DNA of 64,000 nucleotides from Semisulcospira habei (GCA_036245525.1 BTPG01000003.1:191562164-191626163), one strand, 5' to 3'. Shown: positions 21,675-31,443, numbered from the stretch's first letter. Numbers and translations are program-made. Notes: generated by a model from the letters alone, not told the origin.

Positions 21675-22381
21675 CTGCCTTGCGTGAAGGACATCGGCAT
21701 GCCCCTCTTCATCGGGGCGGAACGGGATCCTTCAAGCACCAACAGCATAGGTCGCTCCCGCCTGCAGACGCTTCAATGCTGCCATCCGCGCTGCTGAGGC
21801 CAGGTGACACAATCATCCCAATGTGGTAGGAGGCACCTCCCGTGTCGGAAGACAGGCCTAGTCCCAATGGGCGCTGCCTGGACATGAAGAACACACCTAC
21901 CAGTAGCAGCCGGGCTGGGGCTTACAGCCGAGAAGCTGCTTGTCCTCTCAAGGTGGTAGTGTACTGCAACGTCCTAAGACGTCGGACGTGTGCGTAATTG
22001 TCTTTCCGAGCGGGCCTTGCCAGAGTCTGTTCCCGTGCGCTCCCCCTGGCAGCGGCCTCCACGATCCATGTTCGCGCACTAGTCGCGACATCCGGTGTGG
22101 CTTCTCTCCCAGGGCAGTCCGTTGTCGTGCGGAAACCCGCAGTGTCTGGAAGGCGCCTAAACCGGTGCCGATTGCTTGCAAAGCAAGCATGGTCGGCGGG
22201 GCATCCGGTGCAGAGGCGAAAGACCCCTGGGGGCTGAACTAGCCACTGTCATCTGTGTGAATGGGTAGCGCATCCCTGCAACAGATAACACCCGAAGGCC
22301 TGCGGGCGAGTCCTGTGGGACTAAGCCACGAAAGGTAGCCTTCGTAACAACAAAACACACAAGCACCAAGCGGGGTAACAG

Positions 22382-22855
22382 ACTGTCAAGCCTGCACGCC
22401 AGCAGTGCAGCAAGAAGGTAGACTCACTGCCCGCAAGCACTAAGGTGAGCAACCAACATATGTAGCAAAAGTCAAACATGTCATGACAGAAGCGAGGTAC
22501 CAAACTCAGACCTGTTTACCCCCTGGGTGTAGTCAGTGTACTTTCAACTGACTAATTGTGTACTTTGGACCTCACATGTGTAATTATTCCCAAGCCAGTG
22601 AGTTGTCAGTTTCTCCAAAAAGTGTATTCTTGGGTAAACAGGTCTGCAAACTGCATGCCGACAACTAGCCGTGCAGTAAGCAAGCAGGCCCACTGCCGCC
22701 AAGCGCTAAGGCGAGGGAACAACATATGTACACAAAAGACGAATACGTCATGACGGAAGCGAGGTACCAAACTGCACGTCTGCAATCTAGCAGTGCAGTA
22801 ACGAGGTAGATTCACCGCCGTCAAGTGCTAAGGTGAGCAACAACATATGTACCAA
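22382..22855. repeat. Three-copy repeat in 5' part of element B
   Basis: Units share GCAGTGCAGYAA, CAAGCRCTAAGGYGAG and CAACATATGTA, at about 22382-22512, 22645-22775 and 22776-22855. The last two are about 127 bp apart. The stretch lies between the 5' UTR and the gag-like region and shows no conserved frame. Confidence 0.6.
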
Positions 22856-23874
22856 CCCCTGTGACAAAAGGAGTCAGGCCCCCAACATTATTACTAAGGG
22901 TGACCGTGTGTGGAAAAAAAAAAAAACCAACACCGGCCGCATGCTGTACAACTCAATACGCAATGACAATCAAGACAAGAAAAACACCTGGAGCAGAAAA
23001 TCACCACTTTATGTGGACATGCCATGAGGGGCCCGCCCAGCCAAGGAGCGTAAACCCCCCAGCTGCCCGCCGGAACGTATATCCACTCTCTAAGGTACGT
23101 GAGCACTTGTCTACCGCGTATGCCTGCGTATGCGAGTGTGCGCTTAAATCCATCACCCGTGAGCGAAAACAGAACAGGCGCTGGTCCCGAACAAACCACG
23201 CGATGACAAGGCGTGACTCAGGCTGTGCCACTCAGCTAATCAGGCCATGGAGTAAAAGAATTCTCCACACCCAAGGTACAAAAGCGTAGGAAACTTCTCT
23301 ACGAATCACCGAAGGTGAGTGGGGGCGCAATTACAGTGAGAAGAAGACGAAAAACTTCGTACCTGCACAACCAGTGCCCAGCCCGGGAACCAGCCGAGGG
23401 TCAATCCCGCTATCTTACCTCTCCGCCGAAGGGGAACGGGGGGAGACGTCCAAAAACCCGCCTGGCACGACCGGCGAAGATCACCGGACAGCTCACCAGA
23501 GGCCGAAGCGCAGGCGCCAAGCAGTGGGGACGAGAAAACCACGCAGCAGCACAGGCAGGGCCGACGAAACGATCCTATCTCCCGCTCTTCATTCCAACAG
23601 CAAGTCCGAACCCGAGAACGGTCGAAAACCAAAGTCCGTAGGCTAGAGCCGAGCGCAAGACGACCGAATCGTGCGCCTAAGTAGACTAGACTGAGGGATT
23701 ATGGGTACCCAGCTTCCGGGTGGTGGGTATAGGGAGACAACTCTTGGTCCCCTCGGGGTTCCCCGAGTGCCTCCCGGGTTGTGTCTTAACACAACTGGCT
23801 CTTAGGCTAGAATGAGTAAGTAGTAGACACTTCCATTCAGTCATGTCATCGGTAATGTTTTTGAAGAAACAAAT

Positions 23875-24151
23875 ACTTACCGATGACATTACTCGGAGGA
23901 CCCTCCCTCCTACCCCGCTGCCGCTGGCTCGCTACGATACAGAATGGCGAATCAGGTGACCGCGTTCCGGATATGGAGGGAAGGGAGGCTACCGTGGCTC
24001 TGCCTAGCAGATAACGCCCCCTGATACCTTCCCTCCTTAAAGGCACACAACCTCAATTTTGGGCTAAAATTAGGCTAGCGAGACAGTATTCCTAACAGTA
24101 ATGTCATCGGTAAGTATTTTTCAAAAAAATTTATTTTAGAGAAAAATACAT
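23875..24151 (-). repeat. D1 outer 3' end: inverted copy of its 5' UTR
   Basis: Reverse complement of about 9935-10105, including ACGCGGTCACCTGATTCGCC and the GTTAGGAATACTG block, followed by the AT-rich terminal run. It was separated from the body of D1 by element B. Confidence 0.82.
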
Positions 24152-24210
24152 TTTTCTTGCAAATAAGTGGGCTGCTCAGCAAAGGTCCTGCTCTGCAACT
24201 ACTCAAAATG

Positions 24211-24288
24211 TTATAACAAGAGTTCCACCATAGCTTTGACACGCTCATGTGTGTAGATATCTGGGATTTGAAGCACTGCTCTGCAATT
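24211..24288 (-). pseudogene. Decayed duplicate of ACTR8 exon 6 in intron 5
   Basis: About 80 bases between exon 5 and D1 align with the 5' two thirds of exon 6 at roughly three quarters identity by eye, translating as CRAVLQIPDIYTHERVKAMV before a TAA stop at 24213-24211. The resemblance continues into upstream intron: both have a CAAACC-AACGAC block before the acceptor (24289-24318 versus 9694-9720), and the acceptor survives as TTTGTAG. Similarity ends soon after the stop. The whole aligned stretch, flank included, marks a DNA duplication rather than a retrocopy. It is a relic exon; inclusion would truncate ARP8. Confidence 0.82.
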
Positions 24289-24334
24289 CTACAAACCGAA
24301 CGACAAACAATAAACAACCTCAGCAGAGTCGCTA

Positions 24335-24401
24335 TGTGTGTGCTGGTCTGTGATTTTGGACCTTACATTGCATGCACCGTAAAGACCTAAACCACAGACC
24401 C
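24335..24401. repeat. Palindrome family P5, copy 1
   Basis: Imperfect hairpin TGCTGGTCTGTGATTTTGG/ CCACAGACCCAGCACA within ACTR8 intron 5. Other copies: 37846-37909, 38044-38112, 49445-49510. Confidence 0.65.
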
Positions 24402-24440
24402 AGCACACGATTATGAAAACTGGTGCCAGCATTTTTTTAC

Positions 24441-24614
24441 CCGTAGGTCTTTCGTGGGGATCTGCAGCTGACAGTATATGGCCGTACTCCAGATAGTCTC
24501 CAAGTCTGCTAGTACAGCCGTCAGCGATCCGCCCGGCTTGTCATGAATGTTCAGTCGACCATGACGCATCGGCCAACTCAGCTGGTAGCCATCTTTTGGG
24601 CTGATGTATATCGC
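24441..24614 (-). CDS. ACTR8: ACTR8 coding exon 5
   Basis: Encodes 58 residues, the best conserved block here: AIYISPKDGY, then WPMRHGRLNIH, then GGSLTAVLADLETIW and IPTKDLR. Each has a direct counterpart in human ARP8 (WPIRRGQLN, GGSLTAVLAD, IPLKDLK). The acceptor is a T-rich tract ending CCAG at 24615; the donor GTAAAAAAAT is at 24440. Downstream is the 14.7-kb intron holding two DIRS elements. Confidence 0.95.
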
Positions 24615-24656
24615 CTGGAAAAAAGCAAAGTATTGTGATGGAACTCAATGCTGAGC

Positions 24657-24747
24657 TTAACCTGTCGGCGTCAGTAGCGGTTTTTGTCGCAATGATTCCT
24701 GCAGGAATCATCGCGACAAAAACTGCTACTGACAACCGAAGGGTTAA
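24657..24747. mobile_element. TTAA palindromic MITE, family P6, copy 1
   Basis: TTAA at 24657-24660 and 24744-24747. Arms pair GTCAGTAGCGGTTTTTGTCGC with its complement around the centre CCTGCAGG. Ends read TTAACC...GGGTTAA. It lies in ACTR8 intron 4. Confidence 0.78.
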
Positions 24748-25068
24748 GTGTGATTTGTGACTGAACACCAAGACAAACCACAGCAAACCATCAGCCATAA
24801 GGCCCAAAATCACAGAACAGTACACACCTGATCACACTGGTATGAAAACTTACAAGAAAAACTGTCAAGTGAAGGAAAACAAAAAAAATCCATTTGTGTG
24901 AAAAGAGAGATTTTCATTGTACTACAATTTTGTTCAAAATTCGCTTTTCACAAAAATGAAAATGCTGTCTTTTTGCCTTCCTTGGAAAGGATAGGTCATG
25001 GCACTTCCAATCCTAAGCTGCATGATAACGTAAAGGTAGTGCCTGACTAGAGTGATCAATTTCCTCAC

Positions 25069-25173
25069 CTCCTCCCCAATAAAGAATGATGGACCGCCCT
25101 CGGTGTTTGTCCATGTTTGTGACCATACACGTTCGGACTTCTCTGGCTGGGCTTGCTTGTTGAATGACGCAAT
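25069..25173 (-). CDS. ACTR8: ACTR8 coding exon 4
   Basis: Encodes 35 residues starting IASFNKQAQPE, the equivalent of the human SYNKQ-RP motif, then a W-TNTEGGPSFFIGEE stretch. The ending FIGEE matches LVGEE of vertebrate ARP8, which sits just before the conserved ALYV-P segment supplied by exon 5. Acceptor TTGCAG, donor GTGAGG. Phase 0 both sides. Confidence 0.92.
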
Positions 25174-25246
25174 CTGCAAGCACAAACACACATATCAATT
25201 TGACTGCATCTAAACCTGCATAGCAGACTGTCACCGGACCTTATTT

Positions 25247-25456
25247 GTGTGTATGTGTTTGTATATTACATCCATGTTGTTATTTGCATATTGTATTTTA
25301 AATTGTGTTCATCCTTTCATTCTTTTTTTGTGTGTCTTTTATGTTCTCAGTGTTGGAGTAGTATTTTGTATATATAATCATTCTGATGTACAGCGCCTTA
25401 AGCTCTTTCTTGGGATACTGCATTTTACAAAAAATATATTATTATTATTATTATTT
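25247..25456 (+). mobile_element. Possible CR1/L2-type retroelement 3' tail
   Basis: The end TACAGCGCCTTAAGCTCTTT, followed by GGGATA and an (ATT)n run, has the look of L2/CR1-mobilised LINE or SINE tails. No coding part. It lies in ACTR8 intron 3. Confidence 0.4.
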
Positions 25457-25799
25457 GCTAGACATCTTTGAGAAACCAGTAACAAACTAGTTTCTCCTTG
25501 TCAATCCATGTTCATATCCAGTGTTATTTTCAGCAGAACAAATTGGAAACCAGTTACCACTAACCATAATCACAAGTTGAACACTGACCGAGTAACACTA
25601 ATAGGAATACCATACAGCTGACTTCACTTAGAACAAGGTCAGATAAATAAAAGTTGGATAAAGCTTCGTCAGAAGTCCCTGCATAGTTTAGTTCACTTAT
25701 ATTAAAATTAAACTTTGCATAAAACAAACTAATGACTGCAATTGGACCAACAACTGTTCGTTGTTCTGCAGATAATGGTGCAACACTTTGTAGCCGAAC

Positions 25800-25889
25800 C
25801 TGTTTGAATGGCGTGAGCTGGCGATATTCCCCCGTGAGTGTGGGTCGCGACAGCAGCAGTTCCTCCACTGCCTTGACTCCTTCTTTAAC
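25800..25889 (-). CDS. ACTR8: ACTR8 coding exon 3
   Basis: Encodes 30 residues: a charged amphipathic helix (VKEGVKAVEELLLSR) and then TGEYRQLTPFKQ. In human ARP8 the same place holds the helix before the R-IPVSPEQ segment. Acceptor CACAG, donor GTTCGG at 25799 (weak). Sequence is less conserved than neighbouring exons; its assignment rests on position, intact phase 0 borders and the shared helix plus (T/S)P-Q ending. Confidence 0.85.
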
Positions 25890-26199
25890 CTGTGCACCAC
25901 AGTCCGGGTGCTGCGACAATTTCAAAGGAAATTTCAAACTTACACACAGAGCATGAGGCACAGAGTTCCACAAGCCCCTGCAGTTTGTGGGGGGTTATGA
26001 GAATCTTTGCCTCTTGCCAATAATCTCTGTCTCTTGCCAATAATCTTTGCCTCTGCCAAGGATCTCCAAGATGGACACAATTTGATGAAAAAGTACTGTG
26101 AAAAAGATCAAGACTATAGAACACAGTCGGCTAGGAGAGGAAAACACGTGTTGTCTTATGAGGATCGCTGTATGTCCACAAAAGCTCAACTCGTTCATC

Positions 26200-26394
26200 T
26201 TAACCCATTTAACCCCAAGGTCACATTTCAAAATGTTGCAGGTGTCACCTAATGACTAAAAACAGCTGCAGGAGATGGATCGACCATGATAATTCAAGGG
26301 TAGTGCCAGATTAGCTTGGCGCTGACAGGCACTACCCTTGAATTATCATGGTCGATCCATCTCCTGCTGTAGTGATTTGGGGTAAATGGGTTAA
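26200..26394. mobile_element. TTAA palindromic MITE, family P1, copy c
   Basis: Clear termini TTAACCCATTTAACCCC...GGGGTAAATGGGTTAA with TTAA at 26200-26203 and 26391-26394. The hairpin core (26268-26367) has lost part of its right arm. It lies in ACTR8 intron 2. Confidence 0.8.
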
Positions 26395-26622
26395 GCCTGG
26401 TTTCACCTGCTTTCGTCTCAAAGGCTGAAATGAAGAAAAGTTTGGTGATGTACTGATTTACCTCTCCCAGCCCTGGCAAATGTATGCAATGGACTGTAGA
26501 GCCACCATGACAGATTTTTTGTCATGCTGTCCATCACGGTGACAGACAATTTCAAATCCTAGCAGAAAACTTCACTATGAACGGTACCAATGGCTAGTTG
26601 CAAAGGGGGTTAATTAGCACAC

Positions 26623-26796
26623 CTTGCACTCGTCACGCAGAATCCAGTCTGAGGGCTGCTGTTTGGGAGGCGATGATGCAGTGATCTTGCGAGCAATACA
26701 ATGAGGGATAGTGACAGGATACGCATCAGATGCACGGCCGATGCGCAAATTGTAGGATCCTGGATGGATTACCACCACTGTGGCTGGCTGAATTGG
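26623..26796 (-). CDS. ACTR8: ACTR8 coding exon 2
   Basis: Encodes 58 residues. VVVIHPGSYNLRIGRASDAYP matches the first beta-hairpin of the actin fold in ARP8 (human has VVIHPG, LRIGRA and a following IPH-ARR block). IPHCIARK follows, then a serine/glutamine-rich stretch and WILRDECK, aligning with the W-LRE segment of ARP8. The acceptor is a pyrimidine tract ending AAACAG; the donor is GTGTGC at 26622, a weak but legal GT site. Phase 0 on both sides. Confidence 0.92.
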
Positions 26797-27355
26797 CTGT
26801 TTGGACAAGTAAAAATCAAAAACTAATTCAAAGTCAAAATGTTTTTAGTCATTGAGATGGCAACTTTCAGTCCGCATGGAGTATACAGATCATGAGACCC
26901 TGTGGCTCATGGAAATATATCCCCATCATTTTTTGTATGTGTCACTTTTGCCACAGAAGTCAACTTCACTATACCTGCCACCCACAGGTAAAAACACCCA
27001 GTACTTTCTGTCCACCAATATTTAAATGTATATGGACTAAATCATTAAATGCAATCAGTGTAAATAAACCAAATGTGACTCAATTGCTTCAACTAACCCA
27101 TTTGCACCTTTGGATTTGCTGTGTGCTCTACAGATTTTTGCTGGGTGAATTTGTGGCATACAGCAAATTACAGTGCCAGTTGATGCAGACTGTGTTTCTG
27201 CAATCTTCATTAATTGCTCAACACCAAAAACACCTAGCTGTCCCAGGAATATGGATTCAAAATGGTGTCAGCAAGGACATACACCTGCAGGGGCTAATGA
27301 GGATGTATATCTCTTGCAGTTGGGTGGTGTTCAAATTTTCTCAGCGCTGAACAGG

Positions 27356-27435
27356 TTAACTCATTCGAGATCTGCTGCATCCGGATATGTGGCTTATGTC
27401 ATGTATCCGGAGGCAGCACGTCTTGAATGAGTTAA
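27356..27435. mobile_element. TTAA palindromic MITE, family P3, copy 1
   Basis: TTAACTCATTCGAGA...TTGAATGAGTTAA with arms of about 37 bases. Copies at 49641-49720 and 56212-56292, and a half copy at 44664-44703. It abuts a decayed P2-type unit (27285-27330). ACTR8 intron 1. Confidence 0.78.
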
Positions 27436-27593
27436 AGATATGGCCCCTTCAGCATCAGTTTATTGAACAGTACTTCTGAGTCTTCAACCCCTCTGTGTAT
27501 GCACTTTATGCAGCTAGGCCAGCAGCTGTTATGGCCAGTCTGAAAATACTAGTAGGAATAGAAGCAGACAGTCTATCTTAGCCCATTTAGCCC

Positions 27594-27688
27594 TAACCAT
27601 GATAATTCAAGGGTAGTGCCAGATTAGCTTGGTGCCAAGCTAATCTGGCACTATCCTTGAATTACCATGGTCGACCCATCTCCTGCAA
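27594..27688. mobile_element. TTAA palindromic MITE, family P1, copy d
   Basis: Hairpin of 42-base arms sharing AATTCAAGGGTAGTGCC and AGCTTGGTGCC with copies a-c. The termini are decayed (TTAGCCCATTTAGCCC at 27577). ACTR8 intron 1. Confidence 0.72.
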
Positions 27689-28315
27689 CTGGTTAGTCGT
27701 TAGGTAACACCTCCAAAATTTGGAAAATGTGGCTGTGGGGTTAGATGGGTTTGATAAACAGTAACAGCACTGTCAGACTCCCACTCCCTCCTGATGATAG
27801 TTACTAATAACTTTAGAGATAGTGCCTCCACCTATACTGACTGAATCTGGTCGACAGCTAGTGCGCTACATGTAAAGATGACCGAGTCTCACTTCCTCCC
27901 CTCACAAGAGTCAAAGAATACAATAACTAACAGAACAAGCAGTGTAATTATGATATGTGTATGTCGGCTTATGAACATGATCCAACTGGAATGAGATCAA
28001 ACCAGGACAGTGGCTATATGCACATCAGGGTTAATTTTATATTAAATTATATAATGGAAGTCATTTAGTTCTGGGAGTTTAAGACTTAATAGTCTTATCC
28101 CCAGGCGGGCGAATTCCAATCTAGAGTTCATTGAAGAAACAACTGTAAAATGTACAGATGCTATTACTGTATTTGGCACACAAAACAAAAGGCAGTTTTG
28201 CGTCTGTTGTTTTTGAAGCGGCAGGGATACATTTTCCATATACAGATGAACATGAAGATGGGTAGGCATGCATTCATGGCGTTCTAGTGTCTATTTTATG
28301 TTTAATTTTACATAC

Positions 28316-28378
28316 CTCGCTAACTACTGGATCGTCTGTAGTCGGAAAGAGAGGTTTCTTTGGTACCGGTGGAGGCAT
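28316..28378 (-). CDS. ACTR8: ACTR8 coding exon 1
   Basis: Starts at the ATG 28378-28376, with A at -3, and encodes 21 residues beginning MPPPVPKKPLFP, a proline-rich disordered N-terminus. The donor is GTATGT at 28315. It joins in frame to exon 2, whose first residues PIQPATVVVIHPG begin the recognisable ARP8 fold. The start is inferred: it is the first ATG in this frame that splices cleanly to exon 2. The human N-terminus is longer and not conserved, so length gives no check. A start further upstream cannot be ruled out without a transcript. Confidence 0.8.
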
Positions 28379-28524
28379 TTTGTGGTTTCGATTTTCTAGC
28401 CAAATGCAAATGTTTTTGAAGAGTAGCCTCCCTTGACCTGATAGTCTCGGCGAGCTCTACGTGCACCACTGACTTATATTTAAATGTAAATGTAGTATCC
28501 ATGACGTGCACGGCATCTCCAGAA

Positions 28525-30524
28525 CTTCTTTCGGATTATTCTCCAGGTTTCAAAATCCCCGACCTGAGCATGTATATACATAGAGCGTATCCCTTTGTAT
28601 ACGCTCTATGGGTCAGAGGGCAAGCTTAAAATAATACAAATGCCGCTGAATCTGCTTCTGCAAATTACGTGCTGTCACCAAATGTGTTTTGTTCAATCCC
28701 AAAGCCGAGCCCCAGCCGTCCGTGGCAATTATCATGGACATAACGCGGTAAAGAAACATAGCTCCTAAAGAGCCCCCCCCCCCCCACCTACTCTGCGGGT
28801 TTGCATGAAGATCTATGTTTCTTGCACTGAATTAGATTGTGTTCACATTTTCTCGGCAGTGACGGGGCACGTTTTCCAACACACACACCCCACCCCACCC
28901 CCACCCCCCGCATAGTCTCCCCCTCCGCTCAGTCAGTCACCCCGACTTTTAAAAAAATATTTTTATTATTGCCCGATATATATATATATCACGGGCAGGT
29001 CGGGAGTGACTGGTGGGTGGGGGGGGCGGGGAGGGCCGAAAATGTTTCGAAGTCAAACTTATCCTGCCATTTTATGTTCTGAGTTTCAGCTAATGACAAA
29101 GGGGAGCGGGGGAGGAGGGGGGGCTCATACGTACGCTGGAGGCTGTTCGACTCATGTGCCGCCACCATGGCGAGTGCTCAGAAGGGCCTGTGGTCGTTGC
29201 AGCTGTAATGGGACCACCTATGCATCGCATCCGCTGCGGCCTGCGTCGCCGTTGGGCGGTGGGGGGGGGGGGGTGAAGGGGTGGGGCAAGCTTGCTTGAA
29301 ACATGATGTTACTGTCGAGGCCTCCAAAGAATCAAACAGAAGTGTGTGGGGGGGGGGGAGGGTGGGCAGGGGAGGGGGCGGGGGGGGGAGGGGAGGGGGG
29401 GCGTAGGTACCGGGGGAGTCCTGCCCTCCCCCCTTCTCCCCCATTAAAACTGTAGCAGGGGCCCGGTCAGTCTATCAGATCATACATAGGGGTGAACTGA
29501 AATGAAGTATGGGTCAGCAGGTTGAAAGTGATTTAATCGGACAAACTAATCCAAAATCATGTGTCCTGGATCTGTGTAGACCTCCTAGATCGCTCACAAA
29601 TGAGATTTAAACATTATGTGATAGTGTTTAGTGTGTATAAATAAGAGACTCCAGCGTGTCTGACTACTTTTATGGTTACAAAAAAAAAGGGGGGGGGGGG
29701 CCGGGTAGGGGTAGCGCCAGCTTCCGAAAAATCAAGCATAAAATTTTAAAAAAAAAAAAATTTCCCTCCAAAAATATTTTTTTTCCAAAATGAAGACTAA
29801 TAAATACAATGATCTTGTGATTGCTTGTTCTCCCAATATTTTTTTTCTTCACATAAAGCCAGGGGATATACTCTGGTCCCTCCCTACATTTTCATTGCCC
29901 CCCCCCCCCCCACCCCACCCCTCAGGCTCATACTGCACCGACTGGAAGGACACCATTCATTTGCTTTCGTACTTAAACTCCGACGCCTGAGCCGCCGCCC
30001 ACTAAATTATTACGGTCGGTGCCTGTTCTAGTGTTATGACCAAATTGCGCTAGTTGCCGGGAAACCTGCATCACATAATTGCATAATTAAAAAGGATGCG
30101 CATGTAGGCCTACCATGGCCAGGCCGTCTTCAAGACCCGGGCACTCAGTAACTGCTGTGCTAATTAACGCCAGTGGTTAATTCGGTGCACCTATACGGTG
30201 ATGTTTTATCGTGCAACTTCAACCTTCACGCTGCATTCCGTACTATACTGACGCCGAGCAAAGGAAATGCGACATTTTCGGAACATTTTTCCGAAAATGT
30301 CAAATTTCGTTTGCCTCGGCAGTACATGATCAATTTAGTTCAGTGTGTCTGTGTCAGTGTATGCGTGCGCGTCGTGTGCGTGCGTGCCGGCGGAATGCGC
30401 GCGTGCGTCAGCCGGTGTGCGTCAGCCGGTGGAGTGCGCGCCGCGCGCGTCATTTACGGTGCGTGCCGGCGGAGTGCGCGCGCGCGTCAGTTTGCGGCGT
30501 GCGTGCGGCCGCGCGCGCCGGTGC

Positions 30525-30561
<37 letters not shown>

Positions 30562-30864
30562 ATATGATGTGTGTGTGCACGTGCGCTCCGCCACTGCACA
30601 TCTTGCATCAGTGACAGTATGCCTGCCACCTACCGATGATTGCCTAGTAGGCAAAGTGTTCTTGGGCGGACGGCTGGGTCCGCGTCCGCCGGTCAGCCTC
30701 GTACGGCGTGGCCCGGCGCAGGCCGCGACTTCACGCCGTTTCCCACTGAACTGATAAGCAGAACTTGACTATGCGTCAGTGGAGCTTACGTCGGTTGGGA
30801 AAAGACTAAAATCATTACTGACGCGTCCGGACTACCAGCCGGAGACCGCACGTACCTTCCTCAG
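28525..30864. other. Gene-free stretch upstream of ACTR8
   Basis: Presumed ACTR8 promoter side. It contains a small perfect hairpin (ATAGAGCGTATCC/GTATACGCTCTAT, 28583-28613), several poly-C and poly-G runs (28772, 29255, 29349, 29689, 29880) and a CpG-dense, repetitive segment at 30340-30760. I see no coding region; long frames there are low-complexity shadows. Confidence 0.5.
30345..30600. repeat. CpG-dense minisatellite with (GT)n run
   Basis: Repeats of GTGCGTGCCGGCGG and GTGCGTCAGCCGGTG with runs of alternating CG/CA, ending in (TG)n at 30528-30560. Alternating purine-pyrimidine sequence over 200 bp. Confidence 0.6.
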
Positions 30865-31151
30865 TTAACTCATTCTACCCCAGACACACCACAGCAAGAT
30901 AAGGATCGACCATGATAGTTCAAGGGTGATGCCGCCAGAATAGCTTGGCGCCTACACCACAGCAAGATAAGGATCGACCATGATAGTTCAAGGGTGATGC
31001 CAGAATAGCTTGGCGCCTCATGGGCGCCAAGCTATTCTGGCATCACCCTTGAACTATCATGGTCGATCTGTGTCCTGCACTGCAATGCAGTCTTCACTGA
31101 GAGGACACCGGCAAAGTTTAAGGATTTCGGTGTTGGGGTAGAATGACTTAA
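30865..31151. mobile_element. TTAA palindromic MITE, family P1, copy e, with duplicated arm
   Basis: Ends TTAACTCATTCTACCCC...GGGGTAGAATGACTTAA with TTAA at 30865-30868 and 31148-31151. The left arm is present twice (30889-30953 and 30954-31019); the second pairs with the right arm at 31021-31080. Confidence 0.8.
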
Positions 31152-31443
31152 TGGGGCTGATAAGGGGCAGGGTTCGGTCCCCGGGTTTATTCAGTCACTT
31201 GTAACTAATTACTGTATCCGTACTGAGTGCATGTGTAACCAACCGCATGTTTGCACTGACCCGGCGCCGACTGAGTCACTTCCGGCCGCCGGTAGTTCTG
31301 TTTCAGTCTCACCGCCGAGACTGTGACGGCCGACGAGTCGGTTTTGACCAATCAGCTTGCGCAAGCAAGGAAGTGATTTCAGGACGACTTAATCAGTAAA
31401 CAATGACGTGTGTTGACTGACCCCCAATACATTTTGGGTACTC

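Larger units (their letters stand above)
17784..23874 (-). mobile_element. DIRS-like element B, non-autonomous, nested in D1
   Basis: On the minus strand it starts at 23874 with TTTGTTTCTTCAAAAACATTACCGATGACATGACTG in several blocks, has a 5' UTR to about 23680, a gag-like region with the shared Cys/His module (21100-21220), long coding-like tandem repeats, an internal complementary region (about 18031-18135) and an inverted UTR copy (17822-18030). No RT or recombinase is present in about 6.1 kb. Its insertion point is the internal complementary region of D1. Confidence 0.83.
9913..24151 (+). mobile_element. DIRS retrotransposon D1, with two nested insertions
   Basis: A perfect 44-bp inverted repeat occurs at 9913-9956 and 17704-17747. 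The 5' UTR (9935-10105) recurs inverted at 23875-24113, the outer 3' end. Between are gag (10646-12954), RT-RNase H-methylase (about 12975-16682) and tyrosine recombinase (to 17593), the DIRS order with the last two overlapping. Insertions are a DNA transposon (13414-15057) and DIRS element B (17784-23874). The empty target is foldback repeat F, and no clear target duplication exists, as expected for recombinase integration. Native length is about 6.5 kb. It occupies ACTR8 intron 5 in the opposite orientation to the gene. Confidence 0.88.
9583..28378 (-). other. ACTR8: ACTR8 (actin-related protein 8) gene, 5' part, six coding exons
   Basis: ARP8 is an actin-fold nuclear subunit of the INO80 chromatin-remodelling complex. 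Six minus-strand exons join without a frame change into 239 codons that follow the vertebrate ACTR8 order: variable N-terminus, first actin-like strand block, variable linker, GEE-WP block, GGSLTAVLAD helix, and the YR-LLIPDIY strand. Exons lie at 28316-28378, 26623-26796, 25800-25889, 25069-25173, 24441-24614 and 9583-9693; each is a multiple of three with phase 0 at both ends and GT-AG borders. Introns are 1519, 733, 626, 454 and 14747 bp; the last is inflated by transposons. The family protein is about 600 residues, so roughly 60% is missing and should lie left of base 1. No ARP8 C-terminal exon was recognised at 1-9582. Confidence 0.93.

Noticed and set aside
30173..30754. A 193-codon plus-strand frame in CpG-rich DNA
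   Set aside because: Its composition is set by GTGCGTGC-type repeats and a (GT)n run; several frames are open there and no domain is visible.
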